A stretch of DNA of 64,000 bases from PSRI01 sp041484195 (GCA_041484195.1 JBGPHC010000001.1:124001-188000); one strand, 5' to 3'; positions 35,975 through 43,344 are shown, counted from the stretch's first letter. Numbers and translations: made by a program. The notes: generated from the letters alone by a model not told the origin.

Positions 35975-37075
35975 ATGGATAAGACCCTGAAGGAACAATT
36001 GCAATTTGTGATTGACAACAAGACAAAACCCCCGGGAGCGCTGGGTCAATTGGAAGCCATCGCGTTGCAGGCAGGGCAGGTGCAGCAAAACATTCGCCCA
36101 GTCATCCGCAATCCCCACATAGTTGTTTTTGCCGGAGACCACGGAATTGCCGCCACGGGATTGGTGAATCCCTATCCGCAGGAAGTGACGACTCAAATGG
36201 TCCTGAATTTTATGAATGGCGGCGCTGCGATCAATGTATTTTGCAGACAGCATGGAATTGTGCTCACCATCGTGGATGCGGGTGTGAATTACGATTTCAA
36301 TCCCGATTCTTCGCGTACTGTCCCCCTGCAGGAAAGGCAGGCGAAGGGCCAATTCATCAATGCCAAAATTGGTTATGGTACCAGGAATTATATGGAAGCT
36401 CCTGCCATGACCATGGAGGAGCTCATGCAAGCCATGACTGAAGGGGAACGCATTGTGGAAGAGATTTCATTGTCAGGATGCAATACCATTGGCTTTGGAG
36501 AAATGGGAATCGGAAATACTTCTTCAGCATCGCTGATCATGAGTGCAATAACCGGCATTCCAATTGAGGATTGTGTGGGCAGAGGTACGGGCGCCAATGA
36601 AAGTCAGCTAAGGCTTAAGACCACCACCTTAAAATCTGTATTCGACCTATATAAGCATTTCTTGCAGAATAAAAAGGGTCCGCAATTAGCGCACGCGGTT
36701 TTGAATACGATGGGTGGATTTGAAATTGCGATGATGACAGGAGCTTATTGCAAGGCCGCGGAGCGAAGGATGCTGATCATGGTGGATGGATTCATTGCCA
36801 CGGCGGCATTGCTTTGCGCAAAACTTGTGAGGGAAGATATTACCGACTATTGCATCTATGCTCATACCAGTGGAGAGCAGGGCCATCAAGGGATGCTGAA
36901 ATACCTGAAGGCAGAACCTGTTTTAAATTTGGGCATGCGCTTGGGCGAAGGAACTGGAGCCGCGTTGGCGATCCCGTTGGTTCAATCTGCCGTCAATTTC
37001 CTGAACGAGATGGCCAGCTTTGAATCTGCCGGCGTTAGTGAAAAAGAAAAAGCTGCCGGATTAATCACGAGATGA
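35975..37075 (+). CDS. cobT: nicotinate-nucleotide--dimethylbenzimidazole phosphoribosyltransferase
   Basis: Activates dimethylbenzimidazole (lower ligand) with nicotinate mononucleotide to alpha-ribazole 5'-phosphate. 366 residues. Motifs: TKPPGALGQLE (17-27), FAGDHGIAATG (52-62), GEMGIGNTSSAS (175-186), GRGTGAN (202-208), and the catalytic Glu E325 in GMRLGEGTGAALA. Full length, slightly longer than typical enzymes. Its stop overlaps the cobS ATG (37072-37075), indicating translational coupling. No lower-ligand synthesis gene (bluB) is in the window, so the base may be imported. Confidence 0.96.
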   Translation: MDKTLKEQLQFVIDNKTKPPGALGQLEAIALQAGQVQQNIRPVIRNPHIVVFAGDHGIAATGLVNPYPQEVTTQMVLNFMNGGAAINVFCRQHGIVLTIVDAGVNYDFNPDSSRTVPLQERQAKGQFINAKIGYGTRNYMEAPAMTMEELMQAMTEGERIVEEISLSGCNTIGFGEMGIGNTSSASLIMSAITGIPIEDCVGRGTGANESQLRLKTTTLKSVFDLYKHFLQNKKGPQLAHAVLNTMGGFEIAMMTGAYCKAAERRMLIMVDGFIATAALLCAKLVREDITDYCIYAHTSGEQGHQGMLKYLKAEPVLNLGMRLGEGTGAALAIPLVQSAVNFLNEMASFESAGVSEKEKAAGLITR

Positions 37076-37884
37076 AAAAAGAATTGCGCATATTTTTTAC
37101 GGCTGTCATGTTTCTCACCAGGATCAGGGTTCCCAAACAGGTGGACCACGATCCGGCGCATCTTCAAAAATCGGCTAAGTATTTTCCGCTCATTGGCTGG
37201 ATCGTAGGAGGAATCAGCGCCCTGGTCTTTTTGGTATTCAACCGTTATCTTTCCGCCAACCTGGCTATTCTTTTCTCAATGATAGCGGGTATTTTAGTTA
37301 CTGGCGCCTTTCACGAGGATGGGTTCGCAGATTCATGCGATGCATTTGGAGGAGGATGGACCAAAGAGAAAATACTGGCTATCATGAAAGACAGCAGGCT
37401 CGGAACTTATGGAGTCATAGGCCTGATCGCGATCCTGTCTGCCAAATTCATGTTGATCCAGGATCTTCCCAGGTTCACGCCCAGCCTTGAATCTCCCAGT
37501 GTCAATATTTTTTATAACTACCGCTATTTTATTGTCCTGCTGATCGCGGCTCATAGCAGTAGCCGGCTCATGCCTGTTTTTATCATTCAGTTTTCAGAAT
37601 ATGTTACGGATCCGGATTCAGCCAAATCAAGACTTCTTGCCTCAAGGAAATTGAGTTGGGTTGGTTTGACTGTTGGATGCATCTTCGGGCTGGCACCACT
37701 CCTATTGCTACCGTGGGTATTCAGCATGGCAATCATTCTACAATTGTATGTGACCTATAGCTTATCGAAATATTTCAGGCGGTGGATCGGAGGTTATACG
37801 GGCGATTGCCTGGGAGCAGTGCAGCAGGTGACAGAGATCGCATTTTATCTGGCGGCGGTAATCATATGGCAATACATTCTTTAA
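37072..37884 (+). CDS. cobS: adenosylcobinamide-GDP ribazoletransferase (cobalamin synthase)
   Basis: Joins AdoCbi-GDP and alpha-ribazole (phosphate) to form adenosylcobalamin (phosphate). 270 residues, polytopic membrane protein with about six helices. The signature HEDGFADSCDAFGGGWTKEKILAIMKDSRLGTYG (residues 81-114, key Asp residues in DGFAD and CDAF, and KDSRLG) is unambiguous. The C-terminal GGYTGDCLGAVQQVTE also matches CobS. ATG start overlaps the cobT stop. Membrane-bound location is typical. Confidence 0.96.
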   Translation: MKKELRIFFTAVMFLTRIRVPKQVDHDPAHLQKSAKYFPLIGWIVGGISALVFLVFNRYLSANLAILFSMIAGILVTGAFHEDGFADSCDAFGGGWTKEKILAIMKDSRLGTYGVIGLIAILSAKFMLIQDLPRFTPSLESPSVNIFYNYRYFIVLLIAAHSSSRLMPVFIIQFSEYVTDPDSAKSRLLASRKLSWVGLTVGCIFGLAPLLLLPWVFSMAIILQLYVTYSLSKYFRRWIGGYTGDCLGAVQQVTEIAFYLAAVIIWQYIL

Positions 37885-37909
37885 TGCTCAATTCAAGATC
37901 ATTTCAGAG

Positions 37910-38521
37910 ATGGAATTATACCTGATCCGGCATACAACCCCTGAGGTAGCGAGAGGAACCTGTTATGGCCAGTCCGATATTCCTCTCAGTTCAGATTTCT
38001 TGCAGGAGGCTTCTACAATAAAGTCATATCTGCCTTCGGCAATCGGAAAGGTTTATTCCAGTCCGCTCCGGAGGTGCTCAAGGTTGGCAGAATATCTTTT
38101 CCCGTCCCATGCAATCAATTTGGATTCCAACCTGATGGAAATCCATTGCGGGGATTGGGAGATGCGTTTATGGGATGAAATACCTCAGGCCGAATTGGAA
38201 CCCTGGATGAATAATTTTGTAGGACTCAGCATGCCTGGCGGCGAGAGCTACCTGCAGTTATATTCCCGCGTTCGTTCCTGCTTTGAAGAGATCTTTAGGC
38301 AAGACGAAAGCATTGCCATCATAACGCATGGGGGAGTCATCAGGAGCATCCTCTCGCATATAACAGAAACTCCACTGGAACAATCATTTCAAAAATTCAG
38401 TCTTCATTATGGTTGTGTGGTGAAACTCTCTATGCAAAAAGACAGATTAATTCCTGAATTGATTTTCAATAATCCGCCGGATGAAAAGGAGATGCATAAG
38501 CCAGGTTCATTTTCGGCCTGA
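37910..38521 (+). CDS. cobC: alpha-ribazole phosphatase / histidine phosphatase family
   Basis: Removes the 5'-phosphate from alpha-ribazole phosphate or adenosylcobalamin phosphate. 203 residues of the histidine phosphatase superfamily: LIRHTTPEVARGTCYGQSDIPLS at the N-terminus (RHT with H8 as phospho-acceptor, R7), VYSSPLRRCSRLAEYL, and ITHGGVIRSIL (second catalytic His) near residues 142-152. The T-x-P and YGQSD patterns after RHT are typical of CobC. Last gene of the cluster, 26 bases after cobS. Confidence 0.9.
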   Translation: MELYLIRHTTPEVARGTCYGQSDIPLSSDFLQEASTIKSYLPSAIGKVYSSPLRRCSRLAEYLFPSHAINLDSNLMEIHCGDWEMRLWDEIPQAELEPWMNNFVGLSMPGGESYLQLYSRVRSCFEEIFRQDESIAIITHGGVIRSILSHITETPLEQSFQKFSLHYGCVVKLSMQKDRLIPELIFNNPPDEKEMHKPGSFSA

Positions 38522-38551
38522 TATCTAAAAGCCATTTTATTTCTTCCATGC

Positions 38552-38596
38552 TTGTGGACTTGCCTGTAGAATTATACATTTGCTGATATACATTTG
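38552..38596 (+). promoter_or_regulatory. promoter for marC with duplicated -7 element
   Basis: TTG (38552-38554), 20 bases, TACATTTG (38575-38582). The 14-base unit TATACATTTGCTGA is repeated in tandem, giving a second TACATTTG at 38589-38596, 15 bases before the marC ATG. Confidence 0.5.
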
Positions 38597-38610
38597 CTGA
38601 AATATCTCCC

Positions 38611-39183
38611 ATGTCTGCCAGCCAGATCATAACACTCACTTTCACCTTATTTGCCGTTATTGATATAGTGGGTTCCATTCCGCTGCTGATTACGCTGAAG
38701 GGGAAAATGGGCGGTATCCGGGTATGGCCTGCCACACTTATTTCGGGGGCACTGATGATATTGTTCCTGTTTGTGGGTGAAAAATTCCTGGAAGTTATGG
38801 GTATTGATGTGCATTCATTTGCGGTAGGAGGATCCATCGTAATTTTTATCCTGGGTCTGGAAATGGTATTGGGCGTGGAATTTTTTAAGAGTGATGACAA
38901 TGCGAAATCCGGATCCGTGGTTCCGATCGCTTTTCCGCTGATTGCGGGATCGGGAACTCTCACCACCATTATTTCATTGCGTGCCAACTATGATGAAATA
39001 GCGATGCTGATCGCGATACTGATCAATCTGGTGATTGTTTTTGTAGTATTGCGATCATTGGATCATATAGAAAGAATCATAGGCCCCAATGGCCTCATTG
39101 CGATACGTAAATTTTTTGGCGTAGTTTTGCTGGCCATTGCCGTAAAGATCTTCACGAGTAATGTGACAGTTTTGTTTAAGTGA
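38611..39183 (+). CDS. marC: MarC-family integral membrane protein
   Basis: 190 residues, six predicted transmembrane helices, matching the MarC/YchE family of inner-membrane proteins of unresolved function (the link to multiple antibiotic resistance has been questioned). Seen: LFAVIDIVGSIPLLITL (NPIG-like motif replaced by DIVGSIP), GGSIVIFILGLEMVLG (about 72-87), VPIAFPLIAGSGTLTTII (about 107-124) and GLIAIRKFFGVVLLAIAVKIF at the C-terminus. Own promoter at 38552-38596. Ends 18 bases before the tRNA-Arg gene. Confidence 0.9.
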   Translation: MSASQIITLTFTLFAVIDIVGSIPLLITLKGKMGGIRVWPATLISGALMILFLFVGEKFLEVMGIDVHSFAVGGSIVIFILGLEMVLGVEFFKSDDNAKSGSVVPIAFPLIAGSGTLTTIISLRANYDEIAMLIAILINLVIVFVVLRSLDHIERIIGPNGLIAIRKFFGVVLLAIAVKIFTSNVTVLFK

Positions 39184-39201
39184 TGAGTAGCAGTGTTCAC
39201 T

Positions 39202-39273
39202 GGTCCCGTAGTACAATGGATAGTACGCAAGTCTCCGGAACTTGACATCCCAGTTCGATTCTGGGCGGGACTA
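39202..39273 (+). tRNA. tRNA-Arg (anticodon CCG)
   Basis: Complete cloverleaf: acceptor GGTCCCG/CGGGACT (with a G-U at the first pair), D arm GTAC/GTAC with the AATGGATA loop, anticodon arm CAAGT/ACTTG enclosing CTCCGGA (anticodon CCG at 39235-39237), T arm CCCAG/CTGGG with the TTCGATT loop, discriminator A at 39273. CCA is not encoded. It reads CGG codons. Its 3' side is the likely integration target of the accessory segments downstream, since diverged partial copies lie at 43303 and 49173. Confidence 0.95.
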
Positions 39274-39283
39274 CTGCGGTCGC

Positions 39284-39444
39284 CGAAGCCTTGGCGAAGG
39301 TGACCATGCGTCCGTCGAAGTTTGCCGCCTCCGACTACTACGGCGGCTGAAAAGCGAAGGCGGACTTTTCGTTTTAAAATGTCAAGCTCTGCGAGCTTGG
39401 TCCGGAGACACAACTTGTCCCGCTGTATGCGGGAGTGTCCGGAC
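39284..39444. repeat. cluster of inverted repeats downstream of tRNA-Arg
   Basis: At least three palindromic elements follow the tRNA: one in 39284-39303 built on GCCGAAG/CTTGGCGAAGG, a CAAGCT/AGCTTG hairpin (39383-39399), and a larger one (39400-39444) with outer GTCCGGA/TGTCCGGAC and inner CCCGC/GCGGG stems. The stretch also contains GCCGCC/CGGCGGC (about 39330-39350). No gene is seen in 39274-39583. They resemble interspersed palindromes found near integration sites in this phylum. Confidence 0.55.
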
Positions 39445-39583
39445 AGCGTTCGACCATTATTATTTTATTGAACACTCATGACAACGGGGGAGCGGTAATT
39501 AGAGGATTAAAAAAAATACTTTATTTTGTACCCAATACACTGGATCGCCCAACCGTTTTCTGACTAAGAATATAGAATCTAAC

Positions 39584-40345
39584 ATGACCGATCAACTTGT
39601 CCGGACTGCATTCCACCGAAGTGTTTTGCATGGGGCGCACCATTGCAGTGACAGCTTTGTAATTGACGAACTTGGCCTGCAAAATGGAGCCATCCGCGCA
39701 GATATTGCGGTATTGAACGGAAAGCTTGCGGGGTATGAGATCAAAACCAGCAGCGATAAACTTACTCGGTTACCTGCACAGGTGAAGGCCTATAACCAAG
39801 TATTTGAGGAAGCTTATCTTGTTGTTGCTGAAAAGCACCTAAAGGCTGCAAAAAAAATCATTCCCAGATGGTGGGGTATCTATCTGATCAATTCTGAAGG
39901 TAATGACAACTTTTCCTTTACGTATTGTCGTGAATCCAATATAAATCCCAAAAGGAACCGTATTACTATAGCCCAGTTGCTTTGGAAACAAGAAGCGCTG
40001 GAAATAGCAAATTCAAAATTTAACTGCGACATAAAAGAGCGTTCCACCCGCTGTGAGATCTATAAAGTTTTATCCAGTGTCTGCGACACAGATGAACTTT
40101 CGAGCATTGTTATCGCCTGTCTTAAACAGCGTGATGCATGGCGGCAATATCGCTCAGTACTTTTTCAAAGTGATGATTGTTCCCAACCCAGTTCCACACA
40201 CTTGGAGCCCCCGGGCCTTCCCCTCCTCTCACACATTTTGCCAAGTGCAAGTCTCCCATGGAGAATTCTTCCCCCATGTAATCATCGGATTCCACAATCG
40301 CTTTCGCCAGTTGTTTATACTGCCTATAATCCTTGGATTTCTTGA
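39584..40345 (+). CDS. sce7726-family PD-(D/E)XK-like protein, 3' end displaced
   Basis: 253 residues as read. Residues 1-190 match the sce7726 family: DSFVIDELGL..GAIRADIAVLNGKLAGYEIKTSSDKLTRLPAQVKAYNQVF, giving D40, E52-x-K54 and Q66, a PD-(D/E)XK nuclease signature, then the LKQRDAW near 180-186 that usually closes the domain. From residue 180 on, the frame runs antisense through the end of the beta-family gene (40122-40345), producing a Pro/Ser-rich tail that looks non-native. I infer that the original stop was lost by rearrangement. Likely accessory/defence-related. Confidence 0.75.
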   Translation: MTDQLVRTAFHRSVLHGAHHCSDSFVIDELGLQNGAIRADIAVLNGKLAGYEIKTSSDKLTRLPAQVKAYNQVFEEAYLVVAEKHLKAAKKIIPRWWGIYLINSEGNDNFSFTYCRESNINPKRNRITIAQLLWKQEALEIANSKFNCDIKERSTRCEIYKVLSSVCDTDELSSIVIACLKQRDAWRQYRSVLFQSDDCSQPSSTHLEPPGLPLLSHILPSASLPWRILPPCNHRIPQSLSPVVYTAYNPWIS

Positions 40346-41201
40346 GAGCCTTGCCTTTTACCACCATCCACTTGTCATCTAGCGTATACCGAATGTTTGC
40401 GCTTGATTTCATGACTTTTGGATTAAACTCAAAATAACCTGGATTGACAATACTATAGTCCCCATAGTTTACAGGCCTTTTGAATGCGCTCTCCTTAAGC
40501 TTTTCTGTTAGGGTCAAATAGAATTTCCAGTCATTACGGGGAAAGTAGGAAGTACCTTCCTTAATGATGCGGGATGAGGGAAAAGCTGTTCCTGCCACAG
40601 TAACAGATCTCCATTCCTGAGCAAACGGGAAAGACTCCAGAACGGCTACAATGGCATCTGCGAAATTTTCGATGTCCATAAAGTTGGCATCAACAAGGTC
40701 CAGTATCAAATGACATTGCCCGGGCACAAATCCCAATTCCTCAAGCAAGGTTTCGAGATTACCTTTAAAATCAGGTGCTGTCACATCGTTTGGATTCACC
40801 CGAATTCCAATTTCCTTTATCCCATGTGTTTCCAGTGTTGCTTTAAAAGCCGTCAGGAATTCAGGAGAATACGACAGTGAAATGACCGGCGCAGGAATTA
40901 CGTCTTTCTCCGCAAGCTTTTCAAACACATAGGATATTTTATGCCTGTTGTCCGTTCCGTTCCATTTAAGCAAGGCAGGATCTACAAAACACTTTGGAGT
41001 GGGCCATTTCTTCAACAGTTTTTTGCAAAACGAATCTAAATGGTCATTCAATGTCCTTGGTACTTTTCTCTCCGCCTGATCCCATTCCAACGGAGTTATT
41101 TCAAAGAGGGGAACAATAGAATCCTTCCATTCTTCCCCAAGGTTTCCGAGAGCGGTGAATTCGCCCAGCTTCGATTTCAGTATTGGCAAATAAAAATCCA
41201 T
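40122..41201 (-). CDS. beta-family protein (phage T4 beta-like)
   Basis: 359 residues matching the beta protein family named after phage T4: YLPILKSKLGEFTALGNL..IVPLFEITP at the N-terminus, then VFEKLAE, VISLSYSPEFLTAF, CHLILDLVDANF, TVAGTAFPSS, YGDYSIVNPGYFEFNPKVMKSSANIRYTLDDKWMVVKG and a C-terminal HFEKVLSDIAAMHH. The catalytic function is unknown. It is related in layout to sce7725 proteins, which are commonly encoded beside sce7726 genes, as here. It follows the HTH/ImmA gene by 16 bases and is probably in the same operon. Confidence 0.85.
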   Translation of the reverse strand: MDFYLPILKSKLGEFTALGNLGEEWKDSIVPLFEITPLEWDQAERKVPRTLNDHLDSFCKKLLKKWPTPKCFVDPALLKWNGTDNRHKISYVFEKLAEKDVIPAPVISLSYSPEFLTAFKATLETHGIKEIGIRVNPNDVTAPDFKGNLETLLEELGFVPGQCHLILDLVDANFMDIENFADAIVAVLESFPFAQEWRSVTVAGTAFPSSRIIKEGTSYFPRNDWKFYLTLTEKLKESAFKRPVNYGDYSIVNPGYFEFNPKVMKSSANIRYTLDDKWMVVKGKALKKSKDYRQYKQLAKAIVESDDYMGEEFSMGDLHLAKCVRGGEGPGAPSVWNWVGNNHHFEKVLSDIAAMHHAV

Positions 41202-41217
41202 GTTTATCAGATATTTT

Positions 41218-42486
41218 TTAATTTAATTCTTCACTGAACTTATTTCGTACCTCTCCCTGGCCGACCAATTCATTATATAAATAAAAGTTTTGCGATTCCC
41301 ATCTTATCCGCCCGGCAATTATTGCCGGATGAACTTTTAGTGATCGGGCCTGGTTTATAATCGTATCCTTTGATGGACTGAACCGTACAAGCGATTTTTT
41401 CCAAACCGATTCCGGTATGGAAATATTCAGCGCATAGTTGTCCGCTTCCTTCTCTATACCCTCTTCGTGGGAATCCAGATCATCGAAAATAGAATCGAAT
41501 TCTACGCCCAGGTGCAAGATGATGTGTGCCAATTCATGAAACAGCACAAACCAGAAATTATCCAACCTATCATATCTCAGGGTCATTGCGATCACGGGAT
41601 ATACTTTATCGACCAGCAATGCTGCTCCATCCAAGTAAGTTCCATCCATCTGTGACTCGAAGACTACACGGACACCGTTAGTCTTTAAGAAATCAACCGC
41701 TTGCCGGGGTCCATTATCGTGTATTGTATAAGAAGCCAAGTGACTAAGCCAATCCGAATCAATCCGATTTTTATCAAAGTAAGTTTCCAGTTCCTGTTCC
41801 CTTGCTTTAATAATAACCCTGGCATACCAAACATTCAAAGCATCCTTATCAATCTCAGCCATCGTTCTGACCGAACGCCGGTTAAGTACAGCCTGCAAGT
41901 TTTCAATACCAGCTTTTTGAAAATGGTTTGCAATCAGCGTTGATGAATTGCGCACTGCATCATTCAGTGAACCTGAGAATTCCGGAAACCACCTGCGTTT
42001 ATACATTTGCCGGACCGGGTACCTGCTCACATCATAGAGATCAGTCTGCTGTAATTCCCGTATTTGTACATCACCTTCAATTGAAATCTTGAGCACAGCA
42101 GCTATTCTCAGTAATGTCCGCAGACTTACCGAATCATATTGCTCAGCTTCATATTTCTGAACTTGCTGTTCCTTCATACCCAGCCTTGCGGCAAGCTCTG
42201 CCTGTGTAAGCCCGTTAGCAATCCTTGCCTTTATCAGCACCACCGGAAGTTCTTTCAGGTCTTTCACTTCCGTCACCAAAATTTTCCCTTCTTTGAGATC
42301 TTCGTATTCTTTTACTTCAGCCAATAACAATTGCAGTTGATAATTGATACCGTCCTTTTCCGCCTGTAGTATCAAAGGATGCACATCCTTTGTATCCTCA
42401 GTTTCCATTGACATTGCTTCCAATGCCTTTTGAAAATTCTCGATCTGAGACTTCACTATTCGGTATTGTCTGTCATTTGTAATCAT
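41218..42486 (-). CDS. HTH-XRE / ImmA-IrrE metallopeptidase fusion
   Basis: 422 residues. An N-terminal alpha-helical region, then an XRE helix-turn-helix (about residues 87-137: IKARIANGLTQAELAARLGMKEQQVQKYEAEQYDSVSL..LLRIAAVL), a middle region, and a zinc metallopeptidase with HELAH (H317, E318, H321) and the downstream EKEADNYA third-ligand helix (about 346-353). Such fusions usually act as autoregulating antitoxin-like or stress-responsive repressors that cleave targets. Its ATG overlaps the stop of the upstream nucleotidyltransferase gene (ATGA at 42483-42486), indicating coupling. The operator candidate lies before that gene. Confidence 0.88.
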   Translation of the reverse strand: MITNDRQYRIVKSQIENFQKALEAMSMETEDTKDVHPLILQAEKDGINYQLQLLLAEVKEYEDLKEGKILVTEVKDLKELPVVLIKARIANGLTQAELAARLGMKEQQVQKYEAEQYDSVSLRTLLRIAAVLKISIEGDVQIRELQQTDLYDVSRYPVRQMYKRRWFPEFSGSLNDAVRNSSTLIANHFQKAGIENLQAVLNRRSVRTMAEIDKDALNVWYARVIIKAREQELETYFDKNRIDSDWLSHLASYTIHDNGPRQAVDFLKTNGVRVVFESQMDGTYLDGAALLVDKVYPVIAMTLRYDRLDNFWFVLFHELAHIILHLGVEFDSIFDDLDSHEEGIEKEADNYALNISIPESVWKKSLVRFSPSKDTIINQARSLKVHPAIIAGRIRWESQNFYLYNELVGQGEVRNKFSEELN

Positions 42487-42950
42487 AGCGAACCTCCTTT
42501 CTTTAAATAGTTAATAATTCTTATGATACCTTTCCCGGCCCCTGTCAACCGATCCGTCCTGAAAAATTCCATGAAAGGCTTACCACTTCTTGCTTCAACC
42601 GCTGCAGATGGAAAAAACTCTCCTAGGTACTTTGCTTTCTGTCTATCGGTTCCATGTGTTAGTTGGAGAAATAATGAGTCCAGTATAAATGGATCTACAA
42701 AACGGCGATCCCAGAGCGCATCATAGTCCCCAGGTTCCGGTTTTGCGGTGACATAACTGCCATCCAGATAGATCTGGGGAGAGCCAGCCCCAAAAATGTT
42801 ATCTGCAGCTCTATTAAATCCTTTAAACAATTGCCTTCGTTTCTCATTTATGGCGTATCGCTGGTACACCTCTTCCATGGTCGCATCATGCACACCGGGT
42901 GGTAAAAGCGGCCAAAGTGCGCCGGGAACTATTATGAATGATGGTATCAT
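42483..42950 (-). CDS. DUF6932 nucleotidyltransferase-fold protein
   Basis: 155 residues from ATG 42950 (MIPSFIIVPGALWPLLPPGVH). The family pattern is clear: LPPGVHDATMEEVYQRYAINEKRRQL, then YLDGSYVTAKPEPGDYDALWD, an NTase core with G64-S65 and D75-x-D77 as the metal-binding pair. Minimal NTases of this type often serve as toxins or modifiers of tRNA or proteins; here this is inference. A longer frame to 42977 is possible but would place the start inside the promoter and operator. First gene of the operon with HTH/ImmA and beta. Confidence 0.85.
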   Translation of the reverse strand: MIPSFIIVPGALWPLLPPGVHDATMEEVYQRYAINEKRRQLFKGFNRAADNIFGAGSPQIYLDGSYVTAKPEPGDYDALWDRRFVDPFILDSLFLQLTHGTDRQKAKYLGEFFPSAAVEARSGKPFMEFFRTDRLTGAGKGIIRIINYLKKGGSL

Positions 42951-42972
42951 AACACAATAATATCGTTGTGTT
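42951..42972. promoter_or_regulatory. inverted-repeat operator candidate
   Basis: Perfect 7-base inverted repeat AACACAA (42951-42957) and TTGTGTT (42966-42972) with an 8-base spacer, placed between the -7 box and the ATG of the DUF6932 gene. It is a plausible binding site for the XRE domain of the HTH/ImmA protein encoded next. Confidence 0.5.
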
Positions 42973-42974
42973 AC

Positions 42975-43005
42975 CAAATGTACTATAATGAGGACTCGCC
43001 TCCAA
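42975..43005 (-). promoter_or_regulatory. promoter of the DUF6932-HTH/ImmA-beta operon
   Basis: On the minus strand: TTG (43003-43005), 20 bases, TACATTTG (42975-42982). Both elements fit the Bacteroidota consensus exactly. Transcription would start inside or next to the inverted repeat at 42951-42972. Confidence 0.6.
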
Positions 43006-43250
43006 ATCTTTTTTTGGCCTAATTATCAATCACTTAATGAAAGAGGTATAGATCAAATAGTCAATTCACAGATTGCGAATTGCGAATCAAACGGGAAAAG
43101 TTGCGGCGTGATAGATTTGACAACTGGAGTATTTTCATCATCCCATATTGCCAAAACAGGGTTGGATAACCTATATTATCCCTTTAATATAATTCTCTAT
43201 TTGCTTTAACCCGATTATAAACGAGTTCGACTTTATGCGCTTCGGTTCTA

Positions 43251-43282
43251 CTTCGCCCGCCGAAGCTTTAGCGAAGGCGGGC
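43251..43282. repeat. palindromic interspersed repeat
   Basis: GCCCGCC (43255-43261) pairs with GGCGGGC (43276-43282) across a GAAGC/GCGAA core, preceded by CTTC. The same repeat type appears beside the tRNA (about 39284). In frame it yields the meaningless PAFAKASAGE peptide often seen in translated Bacteroidota repeats. The rest of 43006-43443 holds no recognisable gene apart from the tRNA fragment. Confidence 0.7.
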
Positions 43283-43302
43283 ATTTTAATTATAGATTTT
43301 TT

Positions 43303-43344
43303 ATGGATAGTATGCAAGTCCCAGGAACTTGACACCCCGGTTCC
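43303..43344 (+). repeat. diverged partial tRNA-Arg copy (attachment-scar candidate)
   Basis: Starting at ATGGATAGTA, 42 bases align to the D-loop through T-loop of the tRNA-Arg(CCG) gene (39217-39258) with six mismatches by eye, including an altered anticodon. It lacks both acceptor strands and the T stem, so it is not a functional tRNA. It fits a decayed attR of an element integrated at the tRNA 39202-39273. Confidence 0.65.

Noticed and set aside
39063..39413. Long minus-strand frame through tRNA-Arg and the 3' end of marC
   Set aside because: It runs antisense through a clear tRNA and marC; the sequence is explained by those features and palindromes.
42988..43209. 73-codon plus-strand frame opposite the DUF6932 promoter
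   Set aside because: No recognisable motif, composition unlike the neighbours, and it overlaps the promoter of the minus-strand operon.
39274..43302. Active integrative element or prophage
   Set aside because: No integrase, recombinase, transposase or structural phage gene is present; only a decayed scar supports past integration.
43303..43344. Second functional tRNA-Arg
   Set aside because: Only the middle of the tRNA is present; acceptor strands and the T stem are missing and the anticodon is altered.
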